From NCBI GenBank assembly GCA_023451735.1, contig JAEXYH010000047.1, positions 1-64,000 of the forward strand: DNA of 64,000 nt, written 5' to 3'. Positions 41,577-48,895 of the stretch are shown piece by piece; the first letter of the stretch is position 1; the number at the start of each line of letters is the position of its first letter. Below the pieces are notes generated by a model. That model had not been told where the DNA came from. It ran no database searches and saw only the letters and a program-made list of their open reading frames with translations. The position numbers and the translations under genes are program-made. This DNA comes from Pseudomonadota bacterium (GTDB lineage: Bacteria; Pseudomonadota; Alphaproteobacteria; Rhizobiales; Rhizobiaceae).

Positions 41577-43499
41577 TCAGTCCAGCAGCTCGCGAATACG
41601 GACGGCCAGCTCCCGCGCAGTATAAGGCTTTTTCAGCCAGCTGCCGGAAAGCGCAAGCTCCCGGCCCGCGATTGCCGGCTCTGCGTAGCCCGAGGTAAAC
41701 AGAACAGGGATATGCGGCTTTTCCGAACGGACGCGGTTTGCCAGCTCATCGCCCGTCATGCCGCCTGGCATGACCACGTCGGTAAACAGCAGGGCGATAT
41801 TATCATGGCGCTCGAGCTGCGACAGGGCTTGGGCGCCGTTTTCCGCCTCGATCACCTCGTAACCGAAGCTCGTCAAGCGGGACACCGTAACGCGGCGCAC
41901 GCGCGGGTCATCCTCGACGACCAGAATTTTCTCCGGTCCGCCAGGCAGCGGGCTCTGTGCCTGGCCTCCCATGAACTGAAGGTTTTCCTTTTCGACCTTC
42001 TTCTTTGCCGCGGGCAGGAACATCCGCACCGACGTCCCCTGTCCTGGCTCGCTGTAGAGCTGGATATTGCCGCCCGATTGCTTGATGAAACCGTAGACCA
42101 TGCTGAGGCCAAGCCCCGTTCCGGCGCTGACGCCCTTGGTGGTGAAGAACGGCTCGAACGCCTTTTCCTTGACCTCCGATGTCATGCCCGTGCCGGTATC
42201 GGTGACGGCAACCAGAATGAACTCGCCCATCCGCATGTTCGAATACATCTGCGCGTAGTCGACATCGAGCTTGATCCTCGAAATCTCGACCGTCAGCTTG
42301 CCGCCGCGCGGCATCGCATCGCGTGCATTGATAACGAGATTGAGAATGGCATTCTGCAACTGTGACGCATCGACCAGCGCTTCGTTCGGCGCACCTGCGA
42401 TCACCGTCCTGAATTCGATTGCTTCGCCCAGCGTGCGCCGCATCAGATCGGAGAAGCTGGAGACGAGCTGCCCGACATCCACCAGCTTGTTGTTGAGCGG
42501 CTGCCGTCGGCCGAAGGCAAGCAACTGGCCGGTGAGCTTGGCGCCGTCATCCGCAGCAGCTTGCGCCTCCTGCAGAAGAACCCGAAGATTGGGGTCGTCG
42601 AGCTTGTATTCCATCATCTCGAGATTGCCGCTGATGACCGTCAGGAGATTGTTGAAGTCATGCGCCAGCCCACCGGTCAGCTGACCGATCGCTTCCATCT
42701 TCTGCGACTGGCGAAGCTCTTCCTCGATCTTCTGGCGGCTCGTCAGGTCGCGGATGAAACCGGTAAAGATGCGTTTGCCACCGGTTCTCGCCTCGCCGAC
42801 CGCAAGCTCCATCGGGAACGTCGTGCCATCCTTGCGAAGTCCGGTCACGACACGTCCGTAACCGATGATCCGGCGTTCTCCGGTTTCCATATAGTTGGAA
42901 ATGTAACCGTCATGCGCATCGCGGTCGGGATTGGGCATCAGCATTCTGACATTCTGGCCGCACACTTCCGAAGCGCTGTAACCGAACAATCGCTCCGCCG
43001 CGGCGCTGAACGAGGTGACCATGCCGGCATCGTCGATGACGATCGTGGATTCCGGCACCGTGTCCAGAATGGAGCGGAGATGCGCCTCCCGTTCGGCCAG
43101 ATCGTTCTGTACCCTCTTCATTGCGGTCACATCGTTGTTGGACTGGATGGTGATCGGCGCTCCGTCGACCGACAGGGAGACCGAGACCCAACGCGTTGCA
43201 ACGAAAACCGGGCGGCCGTCGCGTGTGCGGTGCTCCACCTCTCCCTGCCAGGAGTATTCCGACGCCAGCTGCTGGCGAATTTCATCGAGCGGCTTGGGAA
43301 ACCGTGTCTGCAGCAATTGATGAACGGACTGGCCGACCGCCTCCTCACGCGGCCAGCCATAAAGCGCCTCACAACCGGAACTCCACCGGGTAATAATGCC
43401 GTCGTTTCCGTGGACGATGACATTGGCATCGTCCAGAAGATGAAGGACCGCATCCAGTTCAGCCTGGGTAGTGAGAGTGTTTCTTATTTTATGTGGCAT
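41577..43499 (-). CDS. fixL: Hybrid FixL-like heme oxygen-sensor kinase (PAS-PAS-HK-receiver)
   Basis: A 640-residue soluble hybrid kinase. A first PAS (about 13-128) is followed by a heme PAS (about 140-255): the proximal heme ligand is His196 in DAHDGYISNY and the distal Arg216 lies in IIGYGR, exactly 20 residues later, as in Bradyrhizobium FixL. The kinase core has the phospho-His280 in GGLAHDFNNLL and NAINLVINARDAM-like Asn blocks, with GTGLGLSMVYG. A C-terminal receiver has the phospho-Asp near 574 (LLFTDVVMPGG). No membrane helices are present, matching the hybrid FixL of R. etli and R. leguminosarum rather than S. meliloti FixL. It begins 18 bases after the fixK stop codon. Confidence 0.9.
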   Translation of the reverse strand: MPHKIRNTLTTQAELDAVLHLLDDANVIVHGNDGIITRWSSGCEALYGWPREEAVGQSVHQLLQTRFPKPLDEIRQQLASEYSWQGEVEHRTRDGRPVFVATRWVSVSLSVDGAPITIQSNNDVTAMKRVQNDLAEREAHLRSILDTVPESTIVIDDAGMVTSFSAAAERLFGYSASEVCGQNVRMLMPNPDRDAHDGYISNYMETGERRIIGYGRVVTGLRKDGTTFPMELAVGEARTGGKRIFTGFIRDLTSRQKIEEELRQSQKMEAIGQLTGGLAHDFNNLLTVISGNLEMMEYKLDDPNLRVLLQEAQAAADDGAKLTGQLLAFGRRQPLNNKLVDVGQLVSSFSDLMRRTLGEAIEFRTVIAGAPNEALVDASQLQNAILNLVINARDAMPRGGKLTVEISRIKLDVDYAQMYSNMRMGEFILVAVTDTGTGMTSEVKEKAFEPFFTTKGVSAGTGLGLSMVYGFIKQSGGNIQLYSEPGQGTSVRMFLPAAKKKVEKENLQFMGGQAQSPLPGGPEKILVVEDDPRVRRVTVSRLTSFGYEVIEAENGAQALSQLERHDNIALLFTDVVMPGGMTGDELANRVRSEKPHIPVLFTSGYAEPAIAGRELALSGSWLKKPYTARELAVRIRELLD

Positions 43500-43517
43500 T
43501 AAAAATCCTGGCTGCGA

Positions 43518-44261
43518 TTAGTGATGGCGCCGGTCTTCGGCTGACCCCATCGAGTCTCCCCAGCCGTATTCATCTTCGTCTCCAGCCAATTGTGCAAGCA
43601 TCATCGGCTTCAGGATCTTCACCGAATGCCGGCCGACGCAGCCAAGTACACCCTTGGTGCTCAGTTTGGTGATCGTGCGCGACACGGTTTCGATGGTCAG
43701 GCCCAGATAGTCCGCCATGTCCTGGCGTGTCATCGGAAGTTGCACCATCGACTGCACATCGCTCTTGGCCGCCGCCCTGCGCAGGTGCTTCAGCAGAAAA
43801 GTGCAGAGCCGTTCCTCGGCGCTCTTGCACGAAAGCAGCACCATCTGGTCCTGAGCAGCGGCCATTTCATCGCAAACCCGCGCGAATACCTGCGGGCGCA
43901 GGTCTTCCGAGTCCAGTACGGCAGCCTCGAAGCTCTTCCTTGTCAGTCGGCGGACCTTGGTCCCGACAATCGCTTCGGCGCTGTAGAGATAATTGCTCTT
44001 CAGCGATACGCCGAGAAGATCGCCGTCAAAAACGAAACCGGTAATAACCCGGCGACCGTCCGAAATGATCCGGAAGATACGCAGTGCGCCTTCCACGACT
44101 TCGAACACGTGTTTTGCTTCGTCGCCCTCGAAGAAGATCGACTGGCCGGGCTGAATAAACTCGACGGGCTGGCGCGAAAACAGGCCATTGAGCGTTTCCG
44201 GCTCTGCTTCATGAAGAAGAGTTGCTGCAGTGCGTTCGCGATTATAGCTGGTGAGAAACAT
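43518..44261 (-). CDS. fixK: FixK-type Crp/Fnr transcription activator
   Basis: A 247-residue Crp/Fnr regulator. The N-terminal cyclic-nucleotide-like beta roll spans residues 20-140 and lacks the Cys cluster of Fnr/FnrN, so the protein does not sense oxygen itself. A helix-turn-helix (MTRQDMADYLGLTIETVSRTITKL) with the ETVSR recognition helix binds TTGAT-N4-ATCAA-like sites. ATG 44261 follows GGGGTTAATACC and gives a normal FixK length. It is the first gene of a fixK-fixL operon, divergent from fxkR. A K-box-like repeat lies upstream. Confidence 0.9.
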   Translation of the reverse strand: MFLTSYNRERTAATLLHEAEPETLNGLFSRQPVEFIQPGQSIFFEGDEAKHVFEVVEGALRIFRIISDGRRVITGFVFDGDLLGVSLKSNYLYSAEAIVGTKVRRLTRKSFEAAVLDSEDLRPQVFARVCDEMAAAQDQMVLLSCKSAEERLCTFLLKHLRRAAAKSDVQSMVQLPMTRQDMADYLGLTIETVSRTITKLSTKGVLGCVGRHSVKILKPMMLAQLAGDEDEYGWGDSMGSAEDRRHH

Positions 44262-44379
44262 GGTATTAACCCCGTCGTTTGATGGGGGTAGTTGACGTCT
44301 TGGCGGTAACACGCGAATGCTACCGCTGTAAAAGACGGTTCGAATTGGTAACAGTTTGTAACAGCCCGGCTAGTTTTTA
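44262..44379. promoter_or_regulatory. Divergent fixK/fxkR promoter region
   Basis: A 118-base region between two divergent start codons, compositionally AT-richer than its surroundings. It contains the K-box-like repeat at 44347-44362. On the minus strand, TTTTAC and GTAGC elements follow at suitable distance for a fixK -10 region. No TTGAT-N4-ATCAA site was seen, so fixK does not look self-activated. Confidence 0.55.
44347..44362 (-). promoter_or_regulatory. K-box-like FxkR site before fixK
   Basis: Minus-strand GTTACA-AACT-GTTACC is a direct repeat with 10-base period, one mismatch from the K-box GTTACA-N4-GTTACA described (as I recall) for R. etli fixKf activated by FxkR. It lies 86-101 bases upstream of the fixK ATG and 18 bases before the fxkR ATG, so it might also modulate fxkR. 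Confidence 0.7.
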
Positions 44380-45108
44380 ATGTCTATTGATCTCGCCCAT
44401 GCGGCACACATCCTCGTCGTTGACGACGATCCCCGTATCCGCCAGATGCTCGCCCGCTATTTCGAGGGCGAGGGCTATAGGGTGACGACTGTAGCCGATG
44501 GCGTCGAGATGAACGTTGCGATGCGTCAAAACAGTGTCGACGCCGTTCTGCTTGACCTTTCGCTTCCGGGTGGGCGCGACGGGCTTGATCTCGCCCGCGA
44601 TATCCGTGCGACATCCGATGTTCCGATCATGATGCTGACCGGGCGCGACGACGTGGTCGATCGCATCCTCGGCATAGAGATCGGTGCTGACGATTACATC
44701 GCAAAACCCTTCCACCTCAGGGAGGTTCATGCCCGCCTCAAATCCATATTGAGGCGGCGCCAGCCGGCCGCACCGCGGGCCGTGCAGGAAGAGGATCAGA
44801 CCATCCGCTTCGAAGGGTGGATCCTGAACGTCTCGCGGCGTCAGCTGCTCGACCCGGTGGGAACCGAAGTGGAACTGACGACCGGCGAATTCGACATGCT
44901 GGCCGCCTTCCTCAACCATGCCGGACGTGTGCTGACCCGCGATTTCCTCATGGACCTGACACGCGGCCGCCAACTTGAAGCCTTCGATCGCACGATCGAC
45001 GCGCAGATCGTCAGGCTTCGGCGCAAGATCGAGGCGGATGCCAAGCATCCGCAATTCATCAAGGCGATCCGAGGCGTAGGTTACATCTTCACCGGCAAGA
45101 TCGGGTGA
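44380..45108 (+). CDS. fxkR: OmpR/PhoB-family response regulator, FxkR-like
   Basis: A 242-residue regulator with an N-terminal receiver (phospho-Asp59 in VLLDLSLPG, acidic triad DDD at 15-17, Lys in IAKPFHL) and a C-terminal winged helix (about 135-238, with VELTTGEFDMLAAFLNHAGRVLTRDFLMDLTRG and IRGVGYIF). Next to hybrid FixL and FixK, it fits FxkR of R. etli, which takes phosphoryl groups from hybrid FixL and activates fixK through the K-box. GTAATG-less start ATG 44380 has AGTTTTTA upstream. The 3' end overlaps the convergent GNAT-like gene by 28 bases. Confidence 0.82.
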   Translation: MSIDLAHAAHILVVDDDPRIRQMLARYFEGEGYRVTTVADGVEMNVAMRQNSVDAVLLDLSLPGGRDGLDLARDIRATSDVPIMMLTGRDDVVDRILGIEIGADDYIAKPFHLREVHARLKSILRRRQPAAPRAVQEEDQTIRFEGWILNVSRRQLLDPVGTEVELTTGEFDMLAAFLNHAGRVLTRDFLMDLTRGRQLEAFDRTIDAQIVRLRRKIEADAKHPQFIKAIRGVGYIFTGKIG

Positions 45109-45545
45109 TCCGGCGGAGCCTCGTCATCGACTCCGCAGACAAGTCCATGGTCCCATGGTCCATGCTCCAGAAAGCCTGCCAGCACTGACCAGTCAGGAGG
45201 CACGGCAGTCCATATATGGATGGTGCGGCATTTCTCGCTGATCGCATAGGTTCGGATTGCCGAAAAAAGCAGCCCCAGCACCTCCCTGGTATCGACAAGG
45301 CTCACCGAGACGAAGAGCGGAACTTCGACCTGACGTCGCACGTCGCCTTCACCCCTGACGGCAACGTGGGCGATGCCCCGGATATAACCCTCGGCATCCT
45401 TGACGACGAACCAGCGGCGGCACAGCAATGTCGTGGCGGTGAGTGCGGTCCACTGTTCCAGATCCACGCCCGGCATGACCCGCTCGATCAACGCATAGGC
45501 ACGCAACACGTCTCGGGCATTGAGTGTGCCGATCTTGTAGCCCAT
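45081..45545 (-). CDS. GNAT-like protein of unknown function, candidate FixK target
   Basis: A 154-residue protein. The sequence WFVVKDAEGYIRGIAHVAV and QVEVPLFVSVSLVDTREVLGLLFSAIRTYAISEKCRTIHIWT resembles a GNAT acetyltransferase core (beta 4, beta 5 and helix alpha 4), but the acyl-CoA-binding loop is not clear, so enzymatic activity is unproven. ATG 45545 is preferred since GGACGGAG lies before it; an upstream ATG at 45602 would fall before the predicted transcription start. A perfect TTGAT-N4-ATCAA box lies at 45628-45641. Its 3' end runs 28 bases into fxkR. Confidence 0.65.
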   Translation of the reverse strand: MGYKIGTLNARDVLRAYALIERVMPGVDLEQWTALTATTLLCRRWFVVKDAEGYIRGIAHVAVRGEGDVRRQVEVPLFVSVSLVDTREVLGLLFSAIRTYAISEKCRTIHIWTAVPPDWSVLAGFLEHGPWDHGLVCGVDDEAPPDHPILPVKM

Positions 45546-45627
45546 TCGCTCCGTCCGCACAGTCTGCGCATTGGTTATTGATCCGATGGTAATCAGATCC
45601 ATTTTGCCGCACCCCCAGGATAATGCC

Positions 45628-45641
45628 TTGATGCTAATCAA
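45628..45641 (-). promoter_or_regulatory. FNR/FixK box upstream of the GNAT-like gene
   Basis: Reading the minus strand, TTGAT-TAGC-ATCAA matches the FNR/FixK consensus TTGAT-N4-ATCAA at every fixed position. A CAAAAT hexamer lies 22-27 bases after the box, the -10 position of a class II promoter (box centred at -41.5), predicting a transcription start near 45594, 48 bases before ATG 45545. The only gene correctly oriented behind it is the GNAT-like gene. Confidence 0.75.
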
Positions 45642-45676
45642 CTGCAGGCTGGGTTGCCGCGGCAATAAGGCGCGGA

Positions 45677-46231
45677 TCACTGCAACGCTCTGCCCCTGAT
45701 CCGAGGCGAAGCCTGCGCTCTGGAATCGCGACGAAACCTTGCAGCAAGGCTGATGAGAGCGCCAACGACAGCTGCAATGATCGCCCCGATCAGCAGGCCG
45801 AAACCACCCCATACGAAACCCGCCGTGCTGACGGGTAACCCCGGCACGAAATCATGCCAGGCACTGGCGACAATACGTTGATCCGGCTGCCTTGCAATCA
45901 TCAGAGGCCCCAATATCGGCGAGGCGGCGGACAGATCCTCAAGCTGATCCGAAAGCGATTGATACCGCATAAAGCTTCTCCGCAACGCATCCCCCTGTTG
46001 CCGAAGAAAGCTCTCCTGCGATGTTGAGTAGACGTTCAACGCAGCCTGACGGTCGAGACCTGCGTGGTTTGCCTGTTCGTCGAAAGCCTGGATGATGGTC
46101 GTCAACTCATCGATGGCGCCGGCAAGGCGCTGCTTGTATTGCTGGGCGAACTCCGGCGCCTGTGAAAACAGGACGCCGCTGGACGCGACAATCAACAACA
46201 CCAGTAAGCGTTGAACAAAAAACACGATCAA
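45677..46231 (-). CDS. DUF2937 family membrane protein
   Basis: A 184-residue protein with an N-terminal hydrophobic segment (residues 3-24, FVQRLLVLLIVASSGVLFSQAPEFAQQY) and another near 135-165 (STAGFVWGGFGLLIGAIIAAVVGALISLAARF). Between them an amphipathic, probably coiled-coil region with LDRQAALNVYSTSQESFLRQQGDALRRSFMRYQSLSDQLEDL matches DUF2937. The function is unknown. It is transcribed like the GNAT-like gene and its stop codon lies 35 bases upstream of the FixK box. Confidence 0.82.
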   Translation of the reverse strand: MIVFFVQRLLVLLIVASSGVLFSQAPEFAQQYKQRLAGAIDELTTIIQAFDEQANHAGLDRQAALNVYSTSQESFLRQQGDALRRSFMRYQSLSDQLEDLSAASPILGPLMIARQPDQRIVASAWHDFVPGLPVSTAGFVWGGFGLLIGAIIAAVVGALISLAARFRRDSRAQASPRIRGRALQ

Positions 46232-46316
46232 TCCTCGGCTTCGTCATGCCGATAAACGAATCCGGATCGCAAAGGTTGCAGCAGCGGGGATCTGCATAGC
46301 TTGACGAGAAAAACCT

Positions 46317-47546
46317 TTATCGCTTCAGGCGCGGTTCCCTGATCCGCTCCATTCTGAAACCAAGGCCAATCAGCCGGCCGGAAAGATGAGCCAGCACCGG
46401 CCATCGGGCGATGCTGCGGATGAAGCCGGGCGGGCCTTTGCGTTTGCTTTCTTCGGTTTGATCCGCGCGCCGGCTGCTCCGCATCATCAACTGCAACTTC
46501 TGTGTCGCGCGGGTGGGGAAACTGCGACGTCTCTCGACTGCGGCAAGATCCGCATCGGAAAGCTTGTTTTCGCGGAGCGGCACCGAGAGAATATTCGCTG
46601 CCGCAACGGCGTCCTGGATGGCGAGGTTCACACCGACCCCGCCGATCGGCGACATGGCATGCGCGGCATCGCCGATGCAGATCAGCCCCGAACGCCACCA
46701 TTGCCTGAGGCGATCGATCCGGACCGTCAGAAGACTTGTGTCCTCGAAGGACCTGATTTCATCCATGCGTGACGCAGGCAGCGGTGACACATCTGCCACC
46801 ATCTTTCGAAACGCCTCGATGCCCTGATCGCAGATTTTGGCAAAGGTCGTGCGGCGAATGACATAACCGCATTGCCAGTAGTCTCCGCGATCGATCAGGA
46901 CGAGGCCCTGTCTTGGACCGGCATGGCCCATTACTTCGTTCGGATCGCTTGGCCGCTTGGAAAGCTTCATCCAGACGACCTCGCTCGGCGTTCCAAAACT
47001 TTCGACGCGCAGACCGGCCTTGGACCGAACAACGGAATTGCGACCGTCCGCCCCGACAACAAGATCGCTCTCGATCCAAACCTCGTCCTCGGGTGTCCGG
47101 ACGACGAGGCCCGAAACCTTCCCGCCGTCTTCGAGGATGCGGGTAACCTCTCCCTTCATGATGAGCCGGAAGTTGGGAAAGGCCCGAGCGGACGCCGCGA
47201 GGAAATTCAAAAAATCCCATTGCGGCATGAAGGCGATGAAACGGTTCTTCACCGGCAGCCGGGAAAAATCCGCGATCGTGATCGTGCGCCCTCCCATTTC
47301 GGCCGAGAGCTTTTCCGCCCTCGTATGGGGCAGAGCAAGAAAATCGTCGATCAGGCCGAGCTGGTCGATCACCTCGAGCGTCGAAGGATGAATGGTGTCG
47401 CCGCGGAAATCCCGCAGGAAATCTCTATGTTTTTCGACGACGGTCACATCCACGCCAGCCCGCGCCAGGAGAAAGCCGAGCATCAAGCCGGCAGGACCGG
47501 CACCGGCGATGACACAGGTCGTCTTGATCTTCACGATTTCGCTCAT
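46317..47546 (-). CDS. FAD-dependent monooxygenase (PHBH/UbiH superfamily)
   Basis: A 409-residue flavoprotein with the N-terminal FAD-binding GAGPAGLMLGFLLARAG and VVEKHRDF (Rossmann, residues 15-40). DG motif VVGADGRNSVVR (about 168-178) and GDAAHAMSPIGGVGVNLAIQDA (about 292-312) are intact. Such enzymes hydroxylate aromatic or polyketide substrates using NAD(P)H and oxygen; the substrate is unknown. It starts at 47546 after GGAGCG. It is divergent from dxr with about 125 bases between. Confidence 0.88.
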   Translation of the reverse strand: MSEIVKIKTTCVIAGAGPAGLMLGFLLARAGVDVTVVEKHRDFLRDFRGDTIHPSTLEVIDQLGLIDDFLALPHTRAEKLSAEMGGRTITIADFSRLPVKNRFIAFMPQWDFLNFLAASARAFPNFRLIMKGEVTRILEDGGKVSGLVVRTPEDEVWIESDLVVGADGRNSVVRSKAGLRVESFGTPSEVVWMKLSKRPSDPNEVMGHAGPRQGLVLIDRGDYWQCGYVIRRTTFAKICDQGIEAFRKMVADVSPLPASRMDEIRSFEDTSLLTVRIDRLRQWWRSGLICIGDAAHAMSPIGGVGVNLAIQDAVAAANILSVPLRENKLSDADLAAVERRRSFPTRATQKLQLMMRSSRRADQTEESKRKGPPGFIRSIARWPVLAHLSGRLIGLGFRMERIREPRLKR

Positions 47547-47673
47547 CGCTCCATTTCGCTCCCATCGGGCGCCGGATCAAGCCATATCCGATCACATCTG
47601 CCTCGTCCTGAGCGCTCTTGTGGCATGTCGCATTCACTTGTAGACCAACCGCAACTGTGAATATGGAAACGGC

Positions 47674-48861
47674 ATGGCAGATATGGATAGACGCCGCATC
47701 AGCATTCTCGGGTCGACCGGCTCGATCGGTGTCAATACGCTCGACGTGGTCGCGCAGCTGGGCGGACGGGATGCGTTCGACATTGTCGCGATTACCGGCA
47801 ACAGTAATGTCGCGCTGCTGGCCGAACAGGCGAGGACATTCGGTGCGCGTCTCGCCGTCACTGCCGACGACAAGCAATATGCCACGTTGAAGGATGCGCT
47901 TGCCGGCACCGGCATCGAGGTTGCAGCAGGCCGTACAGCACTTGTCGAGGCAGGCCAGCGCGAATCCGACTGGGTCATGGCCGCGATCGTCGGCACCGCC
48001 GGTCTCGCCCCCACAGTCGCAGCCGCAGAACGCGGCGCGGATATTGCGCTTGCCAACAAGGAATGTCTCGTTTCGGCCGGCGAATTGTTCGTCAAGGCCG
48101 TCGCGGACGGCGGCGGCAGGCTCATCCCTGTCGACAGCGAGCACAGCGCCATCTTCCAGTCGCTGGAGGATGATCAGCGTCATGCGGTGGAACGCATCAT
48201 GTTGACCGCTTCCGGCGGACCGTTCCGCACCTGGAGCCGCGAGCAGATGGCGAATGTGACCGCTGATGTCGCACGCGCCCATCCGAACTGGTCGATGGGC
48301 CTGAAAATATCGATCGGCAGCGCCTCGATGTTCAACAAGGCGCTGGAGATGATCGAGGCAAAGCATCTCTTCGGTGTCCGGCCGGACCAGATCGAGGTAA
48401 TCGTTCATCCGCAATCGATCATCCACTCCATGGTGGGTTATAGCGACGGCTCGGTGCTCGCCCAGCTCGGCTGCCCCGACATGCGCACCGCGATCGGTTA
48501 CGCTTTGACCTATCCGGATCGCCCGAAACTCGATGTCGAACGACTGGACTTCGCCAAACTGGCGCGGCTGGATTTCGAAGCCCCCGACGAAGTACGTTTT
48601 CCGGCTTTGAGGCTTGCACGTACCGCCATGGATCGCGGTGGCGTTCAGGGCGCAGCGATGAACGCCGCAGAAGAAACCGCCTTTAATGCCTTCCTCGAAA
48701 AACGCATCGGCTTCCTGCAGATGGCGGATATCGCCGAGCAGGTGATGGATGAAATGGTCGGATACGGTTCGGCGATCACCATGGACGACGTCTTCGCCGC
48801 CGACGCGGAAGCCCGGCGCCGGGCCGCGGAAGCGATTGTTCAAAAGGAAATGGCCGCATAA
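47674..48861 (+). CDS. dxr: 1-deoxy-D-xylulose 5-phosphate reductoisomerase
   Basis: A 395-residue enzyme that converts DXP to MEP in isoprenoid synthesis, using NADPH. The NADPH-binding N-terminus has GSTGSIGVNTLDV. Metal-binding residues lie in PVDSEHSAIFQ (Asp, Glu) and in the catalytic-domain blocks ALEMIEAKHLFG and VHPQSIIHSMVGYSDGSVLAQLG. The ATG at 47674 is used. The 3' end, including the stop codon, is buried in the terminator stem. This gene is a solitary dxr, away from the other MEP-pathway genes. Confidence 0.95.
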   Translation: MADMDRRRISILGSTGSIGVNTLDVVAQLGGRDAFDIVAITGNSNVALLAEQARTFGARLAVTADDKQYATLKDALAGTGIEVAAGRTALVEAGQRESDWVMAAIVGTAGLAPTVAAAERGADIALANKECLVSAGELFVKAVADGGGRLIPVDSEHSAIFQSLEDDQRHAVERIMLTASGGPFRTWSREQMANVTADVARAHPNWSMGLKISIGSASMFNKALEMIEAKHLFGVRPDQIEVIVHPQSIIHSMVGYSDGSVLAQLGCPDMRTAIGYALTYPDRPKLDVERLDFAKLARLDFEAPDEVRFPALRLARTAMDRGGVQGAAMNAAEETAFNAFLEKRIGFLQMADIAEQVMDEMVGYGSAITMDDVFAADAEARRRAAEAIVQKEMAA

Positions 48862-48875
48862 GCGGCCATTTTTCT
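48849..48875 (+). terminator. Terminator overlapping the dxr stop codon
   Basis: AATGGCCGC (48849-48857) pairs with GCGGCCATT (48862-48870) around ATAA, then TTTTCTTTC. The final dxr codons GAA-ATG-GCC-GCA-TAA form the 5' arm and loop, so coding and terminating sequence are shared. It also lies between convergent dxr and hemA. Confidence 0.8.
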
Positions 48876-48895
48876 TTCACTCTCGCTTCACGGCT

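Noticed and set aside
47425..48843. Long minus-strand open frame opposite dxr
   Set aside because: dxr has all catalytic motifs, and the antisense frame also overlaps the monooxygenase start.
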